The position numbers and the translations under genes were made by a program. DNA of 64,000 nt from Streptomyces tuirus (GTDB lineage Bacteria > Actinomycetota > Actinomycetes > Streptomycetales > Streptomycetaceae), in NCBI GenBank assembly GCA_018195615.1, contig JAGTPG010000002.1:248001-312000 (forward strand). The letters are read 5' to 3'. This document shows, piece after piece, positions 1 to 10,869 of the stretch. Within the stretch, counting starts at the first letter, position 1. Every line of letters begins with the position of its first letter. Under the pieces are notes generated by a model. That model did not search any database, was not told where the DNA came from, and saw nothing but the letters and a program-made list of their open reading frames with translations.

Positions 1-371
1 AGGTGCCGCACGTCGTGGCCGCCGTCCTGCTCACCCGGGACGGGCTCGTGACGGGCTACACCGACGCCCTGTCGCAGCCGTCGGCCGAGCGGGTCGCCGC
101 CATCACCAGCACCGTGCAGGGCGCCTGCCGTACCGCGGCGGCGGCGTTCGCTGACACCGACCGGGCCGAGATACGGCAGGTCGTCATCGAGTCGGACCAC
201 GGCTACGTCCTCATCGTGCCGACCGACCACGGCACCTGCGTGGCCGCGTACGGCGACCCAGAGGTGCGCCTGGACCTGCTCGCCCACCGCGTGCACTCGC
301 AGGTCGCGCGACTCGGCGAGAAGGCGATGGCCGCCGGGCCCCGAGGTGCCGACGACGACACGCCGGCATGA
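1..371 (+). CDS. Roadblock/LC7 domain protein, 5' end missing (conservon CvnB-type)
   Basis: The reading frame is open from the window edge and ends at TGA 369-371, giving about 122 visible residues. The first residues (V-P-H-V then AAVLLTRDGL) match the start of the roadblock fold after a short N-terminal helix, so roughly the first 20 residues lie outside the window. Family knowledge: in Streptomyces conservons this small roadblock protein acts with a sensor-kinase-like protein, a DUF742 protein and a Ras-like GTPase in a membrane-associated complex, probably as the GTPase-activating or scaffold subunit. The stop overlaps the next gene's ATG (ATGA), so the two are translationally coupled. 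Confidence 0.88.
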   Translation, partial: VPHVVAAVLLTRDGLVTGYTDALSQPSAERVAAITSTVQGACRTAAAAFADTDRAEIRQVVIESDHGYVLIVPTDHGTCVAAYGDPEVRLDLLAHRVHSQVARLGEKAMAAGPRGADDDTPA

Positions 372-730
372 CCCGCCGCCGGGGCGGCCGTCCCCTGGTT
401 CCCGCGTACCTGTCGACCGGCGGAGTGGCCCGGCCCAGCCGTGTGCATCTGGAGCGGCTGTCGGTGCTCACCGGCAGCGGCGAGCCGGCTCCCGCCGATC
501 TGCCCGCCGCGCAGGCGGCCCTGCTGGAGGAGCTGGAGTACGGGGCGCTGACGGTGGTGGAGGCCGCGGCCCTGCTGCGGCTGCCCGTCTCCGCCGTGCT
601 GGTGCTGGCCGCCGACCTCGTCGACCGCGACCTGGTGCTGTCCCGCGCGCCGATCCCGCCCGCCCGACGCTTCGACCCCGACCTGCTGAAGAGAGTGGCC
701 GATGGCCTCCGCGACCTCAAGCACCGTTGA
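368..730 (+). CDS. DUF742 family protein (conservon CvnC-type)
   Basis: A 120-residue protein whose ATG overlaps the roadblock stop. It has the DUF742 layout: a basic N-terminus (MTRRRGGRPLVPAYLS) and a winged-helix-like core around residues 50-100 (ALTVVEAAALLRLPVSAVLV). It ends in the family's typical C-terminal helix (LLKRVADGLRDLK). DUF742 proteins always sit between the roadblock and GTPase genes of conservons and are thought to be DNA-binding-like or adaptor components; the biochemical role is not settled. The GTPase gene starts inside its 3' end at 702. Confidence 0.88.
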   Translation: MTRRRGGRPLVPAYLSTGGVARPSRVHLERLSVLTGSGEPAPADLPAAQAALLEELEYGALTVVEAAALLRLPVSAVLVLAADLVDRDLVLSRAPIPPARRFDPDLLKRVADGLRDLKHR

Positions 731-1327
731 CACCGCCGCCGTGGGCGACGGCATCCATCTCCCGGACACCGCACGCGACCTGGTGAAGATCCTGGTCACG
801 GGGCCCTTCGGGTGGGCAAGACCACCCTGATCGGCTCCGTTTCCGAGATCCGCCCGCTGCACACCGAGGAGCAGCTCACCGAGGCGTCCGCGCAGGTGGA
901 CGACCTCGCCGGGGTACGGGACAAGTCGACCACCACCGTCGCCATCGACTTCGGCCGGATCAGCCTGCCGGGCGGCATCGTGCTGTACCTGTTCGGCACG
1001 CCCGGCCAGGAACGGTTCCGGCCGCTGTGGGACGACATCGCCTACGGGGCGCTGGGCGCGCTCGTCCTGGTCGACGCCCGCCGGATCGACGCCTCGTTCG
1101 ACGTGCTCGGGCTGGTGGAGGAGACCGGGCTGCCGTACGCGGTCGCCTTCAACACCTTCCCGGACGCGCCCCGCCACCACACGCCCGAGCAACTGCGCGC
1201 CGCCCTGGACCTGGAGCCGGCGACGCCGATGGTGACCTGCGACGCGCGGGAGCCGAACTCCTCGATCGACGCCCTGCTCGCCCTGGTCCAGCACCTGATC
1301 GACCATCGACCCGCGGAGCACCGGTGA
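702..1327 (+). CDS. Conservon Ras-like GTPase (CvnD-type), frameshifted in the P-loop
   Basis: Best start is ATG 702, inside the end of the DUF742 gene. The N-terminus (DTARDLVKILVTGPFG) is in one frame and the rest, from KTTLIGSVSEI, is in the frame one base earlier. The break lies in the P-loop codons near 808-814, where a run of G is one base short. Restoring it gives GPFGVGKTTL and a protein of about 208 residues, the normal length. Other motifs are the G3-like GTPGQERF and NTF in place of the usual NKxD, as in this family. The stop overlaps the GTG of the next P450 (GTGA). The P-loop break is more likely a sequence error than a real loss of function. Confidence 0.85.
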
Positions 1328-2562
1328 CTCACCCGTCCCCTGCCGAGCAGGCCTTCTCCCTCGCGGCGCCCGTACGCCTGTGGGAGGACGGCTTCGCCCG
1401 CGACCCCTATCCCTACTACGCCGCCCTGCGCGCCCAGGGCCCGGTCGGCTGGGCGGAACTCGCGCCCGGAGTGCCGGCGTACGTCGTCACGGACCGGCGG
1501 GCGGCGCTGGAACTGCTGCACGACACGGAGACGTTCTCGCACGACCCCCGGCCGTGGGAGGCGACCGTCCCCGACGACTCCCCGGTGCTCGGCATGATGC
1601 GCTGGCGGCCCAACACGCTGTTCGCCGACGGTGCCGCCCACATCCGCTACCGCACCGCGCTGATCGACGCCTTCGACCTGGTGGAGCCGCACGACCTGCG
1701 GGCCCGGGTGCACCGGGCGGTGCACCTCCTGGTGGGCCGGTTCGGGCCACGCGGGGAGGCCGACCTGGTCGGCGAGTTCACCAGGCCGCTGATGGCGCTG
1801 GTGTTCAACAGCCTGTTCGGGCTGCCGGACAGCGCGAGCGACCGGCTCGACGGCGCACTCGGCAAGGTGATCGAGGGCGGCGCGCAGTCGGCCGAGGGGG
1901 AGGCCGAGTACGCCGGGTACGTGCTGGAGCTGATCGCGGCCAAGAGGGAGCGGCGGGGCGATGACCTGCCGAGCTGGCTGCTGGACCATCCGGCGGGGCT
2001 GACCCCCGAGGAGGTCACCTGGCAGGTGTTCCTCACCCTCGGCGCGGGCCACGAGCCGACAGCCAACCTGGTGTCCAACGCGCTGTCCAGGATCCTCGGC
2101 AACCCGGCCTACTACTCGACGCTCACCAGCGGCGCCCGCCCGGTGACGGACGCCGTGCTGGAGGTGCTGCACCACGAGACGCCGCTCGCCAACTACGGCA
2201 TCCACTACGCCCGCACACCCGTCACCTTCCACGGCGCGTGGATCAGGGCCGCGGTCCCGGTGGTGATCTCGTACGGGGCGCTGGCGCACGCCGCCGAGCA
2301 GGAACGCGGCGGGGACCGCCGGCCTGGCGACGCCTCCCACCTGTCCTGGTCGGCCGGCCCGCACGCCTGTCCGGTCAAGCAGCACACCCTGCTCATCGCG
2401 ACCGAGGCGATCGAGCGGCTGACGCAGTGGCTGCCCGACCTCGAGCCGGTGCTGCCCCGCGAGCGCCTCACCTGGCGGCCCGGCCCGTTCCACCGCTCGC
2501 TGACGGCGCTGCCCGTCCGTTTCAGCCCCCGCTCCCCCGACCAGCCAGGAGGACGACCGTGA
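1324..2562 (+). CDS. Conservon cytochrome P450, CYP157-like
   Basis: 412 residues, GTG start overlapping the GTPase stop. The heme-ligand region is [10 protein letters not shown] (Cys near residue 345) and the I-helix reads GAGHEPTAN. The K-helix, where nearly all P450s have ExxR, reads EVLHHETP: the glutamate is present but the arginine is not. Loss of ExxR is a known property of the CYP157 family, found in conservons next to a CYP154 gene, which is the arrangement here. The substrate is unknown. The gene is translationally coupled to the following P450 (GTGA at 2559-2562). Confidence 0.88.
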   Translation: MTHPSPAEQAFSLAAPVRLWEDGFARDPYPYYAALRAQGPVGWAELAPGVPAYVVTDRRAALELLHDTETFSHDPRPWEATVPDDSPVLGMMRWRPNTLFADGAAHIRYRTALIDAFDLVEPHDLRARVHRAVHLLVGRFGPRGEADLVGEFTRPLMALVFNSLFGLPDSASDRLDGALGKVIEGGAQSAEGEAEYAGYVLELIAAKRERRGDDLPSWLLDHPAGLTPEEVTWQVFLTLGAGHEPTANLVSNALSRILGNPAYYSTLTSGARPVTDAVLEVLHHETPLANYGIHYARTPVTFHGAWIRAAVPVVISYGALAHAAEQERGGDRRPGDASHLSWSAGPHACPVKQHTLLIATEAIERLTQWLPDLEPVLPRERLTWRPGPFHRSLTALPVRFSPRSPDQPGGRP

Positions 2563-3785
2563 CCGTGACCGACCGCATCGCTCTGGACCCGTCCGGCGCC
2601 GACATCGCCGGCGAGAGTGCCCGGCTGCGTGCCCTCGGCCCGATCGTGCCCGTGGAGCTGCCCGGCGGCATCCCCGCCTGGGCGCCCACGCGGTACGACA
2701 CCCTGAAGGAACTCATCCTCGACCCGCGGGTCAGCAAGGACCCGCGGCTGCACTGGCGGCTGTGGCCCGAGATCGGCGAGCATCCCTCCTGGGGCTGGAT
2801 CCTGGGCTGGGTCGGCGTGGTCAACATGCTCTCCACGTACGGCGCGGACCACACCCGGCTGCGCAAACTCGTGGCGCCCAGCTTCACGCACCGGCGCACC
2901 GAGGCGATGCGGCCCCGCGTGGAGGTCATCACGGCGGAGCTGCTGGACGCGCTAGACGCGGCCGACGGCGAGGTGGTGGACGTCAAGGAGGGGTTCGCCC
3001 ATCCGCTGCCGATGCGGATGATCTGCGAACTGTTCGGCGTCCCGGACGAGTTGCGCGAGGCCACCGGCCGGCTGATCGCGGCCATCATGGACACCACCGA
3101 CCCGAGCCCGGAGCACGCGGCCTCCGTCCAGCAGCAGATCGGCACGGTGCTGCCCGCGCTGATCGCGCACAAGACCGCCCACCCCGGGGACGACATGACC
3201 ACCGAGCTGATCCGGGTCCGGGACGAGGACGGCGACCGGCTCAGCGACGAGGAGCTGCTGTACACGCTGCTGCTGGTCATCGGCGCCGGTTACGAGACCA
3301 CGGTCAACCTGATAGGAAACGCGACGGTGGCCCTGCTGCGCCGCCCCGAGCAGCTGGCGGCCGTCCGGTCCGGGGAGATCGGCTGGGACGCCGTCGTCGA
3401 CGAGACGCTGCGGGCGCACCCGTCGGTCGCGTCGCTGCCGCTGCGGTTCGCCGTCACCGACCTCACCGTCGGCGACGTCACCGTCCCGGCGGGGGACGCC
3501 ATCATCACGACGTACGCCGCCGCGGGGCTCGACCCCGCGCACTACGGGCCGGACGCCGACGTCTTCGACGCCACCCGGGCCTCCGACGACCATCTGGCGT
3601 TCGGGATCGGTGTCCACCGCTGCATCGGCGCGCCGCTGGCTCGTCTGGAGGCACTGACGGCGTTGCCGGCGCTGTTCGACCGGTTCCCCGGGATGAGCCT
3701 GGCCGACGGTGGCGCGGGTCTGCGGCAGGTGTCGTCGTTCATCGCCTACGGATGGCAGGAGATCCCGGTGCGGCTGCGCGGCTGA
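2559..3785 (+). CDS. Conservon cytochrome P450, CYP154-like
   Basis: 408 residues, with GTG 2559 preceded by an AGGAGG ribosome-binding site. All canonical motifs are visible: I-helix GAGYETT, K-helix DETLRAH (ExxR), and heme loop [17 protein letters not shown]. It is the last gene of the conservon operon. CYP154 enzymes are soluble class I P450s needing separate ferredoxin and reductase; no redox partner gene is nearby. Pairing with an ExxR-less P450 suggests that the two act together or were duplicated together (inference). Confidence 0.9.
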   Translation: MTVTDRIALDPSGADIAGESARLRALGPIVPVELPGGIPAWAPTRYDTLKELILDPRVSKDPRLHWRLWPEIGEHPSWGWILGWVGVVNMLSTYGADHTRLRKLVAPSFTHRRTEAMRPRVEVITAELLDALDAADGEVVDVKEGFAHPLPMRMICELFGVPDELREATGRLIAAIMDTTDPSPEHAASVQQQIGTVLPALIAHKTAHPGDDMTTELIRVRDEDGDRLSDEELLYTLLLVIGAGYETTVNLIGNATVALLRRPEQLAAVRSGEIGWDAVVDETLRAHPSVASLPLRFAVTDLTVGDVTVPAGDAIITTYAAAGLDPAHYGPDADVFDATRASDDHLAFGIGVHRCIGAPLARLEALTALPALFDRFPGMSLADGGAGLRQVSSFIAYGWQEIPVRLRG

Positions 3786-4014
3786 GACGATCGCCGGAAT
3801 CCTGGCCCGCGGGGCAGCTCGCGGGAGCGCGACCGGTCCCCCGTTCCGGTCGAGCCCCCGCGGTACCTCGAACCTACGTCCAGGGCCGAGGCCTTGTGAA
3901 TCGCGCCGATGCCCGTTGCACGCTCAACAGGGCTCACCCGTGCACAGCCGCGTCCGAATGGCCCGGTTTCGTCCCGCCGGGACCTGGCCAACCGGTTGTC
4001 GCGGAGCCGCCCGG

Positions 4015-5504
4015 TCACGCGTGATGCTGGAGAACGGGCAGGTCGAGGTCGCCCAGGCAGAGGTGGGCCAGTACGACCTCGTACAGGTCGGTGCCGCGGC
4101 GAGCAGCTGGCGTTCCAGGACGGGTTCGGCGCTGCGGACGTGTTCGCGCACGGTCTGGGCGTGCACGCCCAGCGCCTGTGCGGCCCGTTCGGCGTTGCCG
4201 CCGGCGGCGATCCAGGCGCGCAGGGTCCGGCGGGGGTTCCTGGCGTCCGCGTCCAGGCGGCCCAGCAGGTCCTGTGCCCAGGCGCGCGCGGGCCCGGACA
4301 GCAGATCGGCGAGCCGGGGCCCGGCGTCCGTGGCGGCGTGGGCGAACGGGATGTCGGGCAGGCCGATCTGGGTGTTGAGCGCCAGGTGGACGACGGCCCG
4401 GACGGTGAGGTCGGCGAAGTCGACGCCGAGCAGCGCCTCGACGCGTTCCATGCGGGCCCGGACGGTGTTGCGGCTGACGCCGAGGACCTTGGCGGCGCTG
4501 ACCGCGGTGAACTCCAGACCGAGGCGGGTGGTGGCGAGGAGTTCGGCGCGCGTGTGGTGCGGCAGGGTGTCGAGCGGGCGCAGCACACGGGCCGTCCAGG
4601 CGCGCAGCGCCTGCGGGTCCATCAGCCGTTCGGGGTGGGTCCGCTCGGCGTACACCGCTGTCTTGTCGGGGCGGAAGTGCGCGACGGCGAGGGCGCTGAC
4701 GGCCTGTCCGTAGGCGGTGGCGGTCCGGGCGAGGCTCTGCCGGACACTGCCGCCGAGGTAGATGTCCGGATGCCGTCCGATCAGCGAGCGCAGGGCCTCA
4801 CCGGTGGTGTCCCGGGGACTGACGACGATCACGTGGCCGTCCATGGCCGGGCAGCGCACGACCAGGGCGTCCTCCCTGGTGCGGTGCAGGCACTCCTCGG
4901 CGATGCGGTCGCGGACGGCGGGGTCGGACTCGACGACGTACACGCACGCCGTGTCGGCGTCGAGCAGTCCGGGCCAGAGTCCGGCGGCGACGCGGCGGGC
5001 GGCGACGGTGTCCTCGACCATCAGCAGTTGCAGGATCGCCAGGCGCAGGTCGGAGGTGGCCCGCCGGAGCCGGTGCCCGGCGACGGTCGACTCGCGCGCG
5101 GTGAGCAGGAGCTCGATGACCTGGGCGGTGTGCGTGACGACGTCGGAGGCCCGGCGGTCGAAGGGGGTCTCGCGGGAGACGGCCAGGACGCACGCCCCGG
5201 ACGGGTGGTCCACCCTGACCAGACGCAGGTGGCGCTCGTGGCTCTCCCAGGCGGCGGAGGCGATCCGGCCGCCGGTGATGTCCGTGACGAGGCCCTCGTC
5301 CAGGAGGATCCTGGTGCCGGCGACGAGGTTCCCGGCCGCGTCCTGCAGGGCCACGGACCCGTGCACGGCACCGGAGAGCCAGGAGACCACCCTGCGGACG
5401 TCACGTCCGGCCGGGCGCAGGTGCTCGAGCAGTTCCTCGGCCCACGCCGGGCCCGCGCCGCCCGGCGTCTCCTGCCGGCGGTTCCCGCCCTCTCGGCCAG
5501 CCAC
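4015..5504 (-). CDS. PucR-type transcriptional regulator with C-terminal HTH
   Basis: About 496 residues, GTG start at 5504 with a GGGGAAGG ribosome-binding site. The middle holds a GAF-like or GGDEF-like sensory region (around residues 30-330). The HTH_30 helix-turn-helix follows near residues 350-380 (LGVSRNTVRARMERVEALLG), and a second HTH-like repeat near residue 450 reads ALGVHAQTVREHVRSAEP. The end is frameshifted near 4096, where a GG run is one base short; rejoining gives a tail that stops at TGA 4015-4017. Family members are activators that sense small molecules. No effector or target is evident from the neighbours. Confidence 0.8.
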
Positions 5505-5721
5505 CTCGGCCTTCCCCTCGCTTCTCGCACCGCCTCCGGCGCACCGGTCGGGGAGGTTACCTCACACGTCCCCTGCTCTCATCCCGGGCGGACGTCCCCG
5601 GTGCCCCGGCAGTCGACGTCTGCCCGACGGGGCGGACAGTGCCCGCCGGGGCACCAGGCACCCGCGGAACCGGCACACGCCCCTGCGGCACCGCCCGGCC
5701 GGGTCGGCATAAGCTCGGCGG

Positions 5722-6339
5722 ATGGCGAAGTACTACGACGTGCACCCCGACAACCCCCAGCCCCGCACCATCGGCCAGATCGCCGACAGCATCCGCGGGA
5801 CGCTCTTGTCGCCTACCCCACGGACTCCTGCTACGCACTGGGCTGCCGCCTCGGCAGCCGTGACGGCATCGAGCGGATCCGGGCGATCCGCAAGCTGGAC
5901 GACCGGCACCACTTCACCCTCGTGTGCCAGGACTTCGCGCAGCTCGGCCAGTTCGTGCGGATCGACAACGACGTGTTCCGCGCGATCAAGGCGTCGACTC
6001 CCGGCAGCTACACGTTCATCCTGCCCGCGACGAGGGAGGTGCCGCGCATGCTCCAGCACCCCAAGAAGAAGACGGTCGGCGTGCGCATCCCGACCACGTC
6101 GTCACCCAGGCCCTGCTCGCCGAGCTCGGTGAGCCGCTGCTGTCCAGCACCCTGCTGCTGCCCGGCGAGGAAGAGCCGATGACCCAGGGATGGGAGATCA
6201 AGGACGAGCTCGACCACGTCCTCGACGGGGTGGTCGACTCCGGTGAGTGCGGCACCGAGCCGACCACCGTCATCGACTTCTCCGGCGGGGGGCCGAGATC
6301 GTGCGGCACGGAGCGGGCGACACGTCACGGTTCGAGTAA
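5722..6339 (+). CDS. Sua5/YciO/YrdC family protein, three frameshifts
   Basis: The order of segments is MAKYYDVHPDNPQPRTIGQ, then LVAYPTDSCYALGC (the nucleotide-binding YPTDS signature), then the RAIRKLDDRHHFTLVCQ and STPGSYTFILPAT segments, and finally a tail ending at TAA 6337-6339. Each junction (about 5800, 6095, 6295) is a G or C run one base short. The rejoined protein is about 206 residues, typical of the YciO branch. YrdC/Sua5 enzymes make threonylcarbamoyl-AMP for tRNA t6A; YciO-type paralogues keep the fold but their role is less clear. With three breaks in one short gene, either poor sequence or a pseudogene is possible; the uniform type of error favours the first. Confidence 0.78.
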
Positions 6340-6485
6340 AGGGCGCACCAAGGGGCGTTCACGGATGAACCGTGTCCGGGGGTGGGCGAAATGCCCCGGA
6401 AAAGCGCGTGCCACGATGCCCATGATCCGCCCGGTCACGCGGACGGGTTCCTGGCCCCCACCCCCCGCAGAGAGGCTGCCCAGCC

Positions 6486-7241
6486 ATGACCGCCATACAA
6501 GGAACCGCTGTCGACATCCCCACCGCGGACGGCACCGCCGACGCGTATCTGGCCCACCCGGCCGACGGGGCCGCCCACCCGGCGGTCCTGCTCTTCATGG
6601 ACGCCTTCGGTCTGCGCCCGCAGCTGCGGTCCATGGCCGACCGGCTGGCCGGTGAGGGGTACACCGTGCTGGTGCCCAACGTGTTCTACCGGCACGGTCG
6701 GGCCCCGCTGTTCGATCTGCCCGAGTTCATCGATCCGGGGGCGCGGCCGGAGATATTCGAGCGCATCGGGCCGGTCATGCGGGCCCTGACGAACGAGCTG
6801 GCGATGCGGGACGCCGAGGCCTGGCTGCGGTGGCTGGCCGAGTCGCCCGCGGTGGCCGACGGGCCGGTGGCGCTGACCGGCTACTGCATGGGCGCGCGGC
6901 TGTCCCTGCTCACCGCCGGAACGTACCCGGAGCGGGTCGCCGCCGCGGCCGGCTTCCACGGCGGACGGCTGGCGACGGACGCGCCGGACAGCCCGCACCT
7001 GGTGGCCGGCAAGATCACCGCCGAACTGTACTTCGGCCACGCCGACCAGGACCCCTCGCTGCCGCCGGAGCAGATCGAGCGGCTGGAGGAGGCCCTGACG
7101 TCGGCGGGGGTCCGCCACCGCTGCGAGGTCTACGCGGGCGCGCCGCACGGGTACACACAGGCCGACACGGCCTCCTACCACAAGGAGGGTGCCGAGCGGC
7201 ACTGGTCGGCGCTTCTTGACCTGCTGAAGCGCACGTTCTGA
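6486..7241 (+). CDS. Dienelactone hydrolase family protein
   Basis: 251 residues, ATG start. An alpha/beta-hydrolase with the dienelactone hydrolase triad: nucleophile Cys in GYCMGA (near residue 137), Asp in GHADQD (near 186) and His in GAPHGYT (near 218). Dienelactone hydrolases open lactone rings in chlorocatechol degradation, but most Streptomyces members are generalist esterases without a catabolic operon, as here. No partner pathway genes are adjacent and the protein has no signal peptide, so it is cytoplasmic. Confidence 0.88.
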   Translation: MTAIQGTAVDIPTADGTADAYLAHPADGAAHPAVLLFMDAFGLRPQLRSMADRLAGEGYTVLVPNVFYRHGRAPLFDLPEFIDPGARPEIFERIGPVMRALTNELAMRDAEAWLRWLAESPAVADGPVALTGYCMGARLSLLTAGTYPERVAAAAGFHGGRLATDAPDSPHLVAGKITAELYFGHADQDPSLPPEQIERLEEALTSAGVRHRCEVYAGAPHGYTQADTASYHKEGAERHWSALLDLLKRTF

Positions 7242-7361
7242 CCTGAATCGAATCCTGGTGAACGGGAGTTGTCGATCTACCGACGGTAAGGGCTTGCTTT
7301 CACGTGACACCAGAACGTAGACCTTGCTGAACACAAGCCAGGACTCTGGGGGAGTTGGCTC

Positions 7362-8210
7362 ATGGACGGCACGGTCGACGGGTTCCGCTACGGTGCGGTG
7401 ACCCCGGTGGCGGCGTATCTGATGGCATGTCTGGGAGGGGCACTGGGGCTGCGGTGCATCGTGCGCTCGCTGCTCAACACACAGTCGTGGAAGCCCGGCT
7501 GGCTGGCGTTAGGCGCCGCCTCCATCGGATGCGGCATCTGGACGATGCACTTCATCGCCATGATCGGCTTCCACGTGGAGGAGACCCGGGTCCGTTACGA
7601 CACGGCCACGACGGTGCTCAGTCTCGTCGTGGCCGTCGCCGTCGTGGGCATCGGCGTGTTCATCGTCGGCTATCGCGGCACGCGCGGTACCGCCCTGGCC
7701 GTCGCGGGGGTCGTCACCGGGCTGGGCGTGGCGGCCATGCACTACCTGGGCATGGCGGCGATGCGGCTGAACGGTGACATCGGCTACGACCCGGTCGGTG
7801 TCGCGCTGTCCGTGCTGATCGCCATCGCCGCCGCGACCGCCGCGCTGTGGTCGGCCGTCACGGTCCGCGGCCTGCTGACGAGCCTCGGGGCGAGTCTGGT
7901 GATGGGCGTGGCGGTGTCCGGGATGCACTACACGGGCATGGCCGCCGTCAGCGTCCATGTGCACGACACGACGGGCGGGACGTGGGCCGGCGAGTCACCG
8001 ATGTCCCTGTTGCTGCCGATGCTGCTGGGGCCGGTCGTCTTCCTGCTGCTGGCCGGGGTGGTGGTGATGTTCGACCCGATGCTGGTCGTGGGCGACCGGT
8101 CCTCCGCATCGCGCGGGGGCGCCTCCGCCGAGGCCTCGTCCGCCGCCGATCCCGCTGCGGCGCCGCGCACTTCGTGGCACGAGAAGGTCCCTCCCACCCG
8201 CAGGCGGTGA
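7362..8210 (+). CDS. MHYT-domain integral membrane protein
   Basis: 282 residues with about seven predicted transmembrane segments. The three MHYT-type repeats are plain: TMHFIAMIGF, AMHYLGMAAM and GMHYTGMAAV. Together they form the six-helix MHYT domain proposed to bind metal and sense gases such as O2, CO or NO. A Ser/Ala-rich cytoplasmic tail of about 45 residues follows the seventh segment. There is no GGDEF, EAL or kinase domain, unlike many proteobacterial MHYT proteins, so any output must pass through a partner. The gene stands alone; a GGGAGT ribosome-binding site lies just upstream. Confidence 0.88.
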   Translation: MDGTVDGFRYGAVTPVAAYLMACLGGALGLRCIVRSLLNTQSWKPGWLALGAASIGCGIWTMHFIAMIGFHVEETRVRYDTATTVLSLVVAVAVVGIGVFIVGYRGTRGTALAVAGVVTGLGVAAMHYLGMAAMRLNGDIGYDPVGVALSVLIAIAAATAALWSAVTVRGLLTSLGASLVMGVAVSGMHYTGMAAVSVHVHDTTGGTWAGESPMSLLLPMLLGPVVFLLLAGVVVMFDPMLVVGDRSSASRGGASAEASSAADPAAAPRTSWHEKVPPTRRR

Positions 8211-8256
8211 GGAACCCGCCCGAGGTCGGCCTCTAGATCATTGTTACGGTGCACCG

Positions 8257-9760
8257 GTGTCTGACTCCTCACGCGATACCGCCGAAGGCGCCGGCTGGGG
8301 TACGAGCGAACGCGGCACGTACCAGCGGTTGATGCCGGCGAGGACCGAGAAGGTCTTCTGGCTGAACCCGAAGACGCTGTGGGCCGCCCGCAACGGGGTG
8401 CTGGCCTCCTGGTTCGGGGACCCGACCGGCCGCACCCGCGGCCGGTGGGTGGCACAGCGCACGGCGGCCGGCGCGCCGGCCGACAAGGTGATCCGGCGGG
8501 ACGACCCGGACCGGTTCTCCTTCCTGGTCATCGGCGACACGGGCGAGGGCGACGACCCCCAGTACGCCGTCGTCCCCGGCTTTTTGAAGGTCGGTCAGGA
8601 CACCAGCTTCGCCGTGCTGGCCAGTGACGTGATCTACCCGGTGGGCAGCGCGGACGACTACGGCACCAAGTTCTTCCGCCCGTACCAGGAGTACCGGGCG
8701 CCGATCTACGCGATACCCGGCAACCACGACTGGTACGAGGATCTCGGCGGCTTCATGCGTGTCTTCTGCGACGACGCCCCGCCCCTGCCTCCCGAGCCCC
8801 CGCCACGCCCCTCGGCCGGGCCTGGCTGCGGTCGCTGCTGTGGCACCGGCCCCGTCCGGACGACGGGCAGCACCTCGCCGAGGACCGCAGGGCGCGGTCG
8901 GATCCGGCCCAGCAGTCCGTGCAGCCGGGCCCGTACTGGGCGATCGACGCCGGGCCGGTGCGGATCATCGGTATCGACACGGGGCTGCTGGGCACCCTCG
9001 ATGCCGAGCAGGGCGCGTGGCTGCGCGAGGTCTCCCAGGGCCCCCGCCCGAAGATCCTGGTCACCGGCTCACCCCTGTACGTGGACGGACGGCACGAGCC
9101 GTGCGCCATCGAAGGGGGCGGCACCGTCGACGGCATCGTCCGCGACCCGGCGCACCACTACGTGGCGGCGATCGGCGGCGACATCCACAACTACCAGCGC
9201 TACCCGGTCCGGCTGGACGACGGACGCACCCTCCAGTACGTGGTCGCGGGCGGCGGTGGGGCGTTCATGCACGCCACCCACACCATCCCGCGCGTCAACG
9301 TCGCGAACGTCTCCGAGCGGGACTTCCGCTGCTATCCGCTGCGCGGCGACTCCCTCGCCTTCTACAGCGGGCTCTACGGCCGTCGGCTGCGCATGCGCCG
9401 CTTCTTCACGCTCACCGAGGCCGAGGCGACGGCGGTCATCGCCGAACGCCTGGACATCCCACCGACCCGGGTGCCGGGGCGGCCACCCGGGTCACACGGC
9501 GCGTCCGGCTGGTCGCCGGGCTGCTCGGGACCGCCCGCCGCCCGGAGCGGGCCAAGCGGTTCCGGCTGCCCGTGCGCAAGATCTACACGCAGCTCTTCTC
9601 ACCGGGCTCGGCCACGTACGACCCGCCGTTCTTCAAGTGTTTCCTGCGCCTGGACGTCTCCCCGGAGTCGGTCCGGCTGCGCTGCTTCGCGGCCACCGGC
9701 AGCCGTGCCCAGGAGATCGCCCCGCCGGTCGAGGACGAGGTGACGATCCCGTTGCACTGA
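8257..9760 (+). CDS. Calcineurin-like metallophosphoesterase, two frameshifts
   Basis: Segments in three successive frames join into a protein of about 500 residues from GTG 8257 to TGA 9758-9760. Metal-binding motifs appear in order: IGDTGEGDD (near residue 90), then PIYAIPGNHDWYEDL, then GGDIHNYQRYPV in the second segment. The third segment ends VEDEVTIPLH. The breaks lie near 8780-8830 and 9475-9485, both in C or G runs that are one base short. The protein has no signal peptide and the substrate is unknown. It is separated from the next gene by 78 bases. Confidence 0.82.
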
Positions 9761-9838
9761 CCGAGCGGCGGGAACAGCACGGGCGGCTGCCGGGTTGGCA
9801 CCGGCGTATGCCATTGAATCTTCAACCATGGAGGGCCC

Positions 9839-10867
9839 GTGCCATCGACTCCTCGACCGCTGCGCAAGCTGGGCTTCCTGACCATCGGACTGTTCGACGA
9901 GGCGGATCCGCGGCGTGGCCACGAGTCCACGCTGGAGATCATCGAACTGGGTGAGCGGCTCGGCTTCGACAGCGCGTGGGTGCGCCACCGGCATCTCCAG
10001 TACGGCATCTCCTCCCCCGTCGCCGTCCTGTCCGCGGCCTCCCAGCGCACCCGCCGCATCGAGCTCGGTACCGCGGTCATCCCCCTCGGCTGGGAGAACC
10101 CCCTGCGGCTGGCCGAGGACCTGGCCACGGTCGACCTGCTGTCCGGCGGCCGGCTCAATCCGGGCGTGAGCGTGGGCCCGCCCATGCACTTCGACCAGGT
10201 CAAGGGCGCGCTCTATCCGGACACGGCCGATGCCGAAGACTTCGGGTACGGGCGGGTGGAGCGGCTGCTGGACTTCGTGCGGGGCGAGCCGGCGACGGAC
10301 TTCAGTGGGGTCGAGGGGTTCGAGGTCTTCTCGGACCGGGTGCAGCCGCACTCTCCCGGGCTGGGCCGTCGCCTGTGGTACGGGGGCGGCAGTCTGCGGT
10401 CGGCCCGCTGGGCCGGCGAGCACGGCATGAACCTCCTCACCAGCAGCGTCGTGAAGGCCGAAGCCCCTGAGGGACCGTACGACTTCGCGGAGATCCAGCT
10501 CTCTCACATCCGCGCCTTCCGCGCCGCCCACCCCGACGGTGAGGCGGCGCGCGTCTCGCAGGGCCTCGTCGTCATCCCGACGGACTCCGCCTCGCCCGAG
10601 CAGCGCGCACGCTACGAGGAGTACGCCGCCCGTCGCCTGCCCCGCACCTCGTCACCGCAGGGCCCGGCGCGGCTGCTGTTCGCGCCGGACCTGGTGGGCA
10701 CGTCGGAGGAGCTCGCCGAACGGCTGCACGCGCACGCCGCGTTCCGTGAGGTGGACGAGGTGGCGTTCGCGCTGCCGTTCACCTTCGAGCACGAGGACCA
10801 TGTGCAGATCCTCACGGACATGGCGACGAAGCTCGGCCCGGCACTGGGCCGACACCGGGGCGCCTAG
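9839..10867 (+). CDS. LLM-class flavin-dependent oxidoreductase
   Basis: 342 residues, GTG start with GGAGGG six bases upstream. Luciferase-like TIM-barrel features: LGFLTIGLFDEADP at the N-terminus, the RLGFDSAWVRH segment, and RRIELGTAVIPLGWENPLRLAED, typical of bacterial FMN- or F420-dependent monooxygenases. It faces a TauD-type dioxygenase gene across a repeat field. Such pairs often serve alkanesulfonate or organosulfur use, but the genes are convergent rather than co-transcribed, so a shared pathway is only a suggestion. Confidence 0.85.
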   Translation: MPSTPRPLRKLGFLTIGLFDEADPRRGHESTLEIIELGERLGFDSAWVRHRHLQYGISSPVAVLSAASQRTRRIELGTAVIPLGWENPLRLAEDLATVDLLSGGRLNPGVSVGPPMHFDQVKGALYPDTADAEDFGYGRVERLLDFVRGEPATDFSGVEGFEVFSDRVQPHSPGLGRRLWYGGGSLRSARWAGEHGMNLLTSSVVKAEAPEGPYDFAEIQLSHIRAFRAAHPDGEAARVSQGLVVIPTDSASPEQRARYEEYAARRLPRTSSPQGPARLLFAPDLVGTSEELAERLHAHAAFREVDEVAFALPFTFEHEDHVQILTDMATKLGPALGRHRGA

Positions 10868-10869
10868 GC

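Noticed and set aside
203..1321. Long minus-strand ORF opposite the conservon
   Set aside because: High-GC shadow of the DUF742/GTPase genes; no start signal, and the plus-strand genes carry clear domains.
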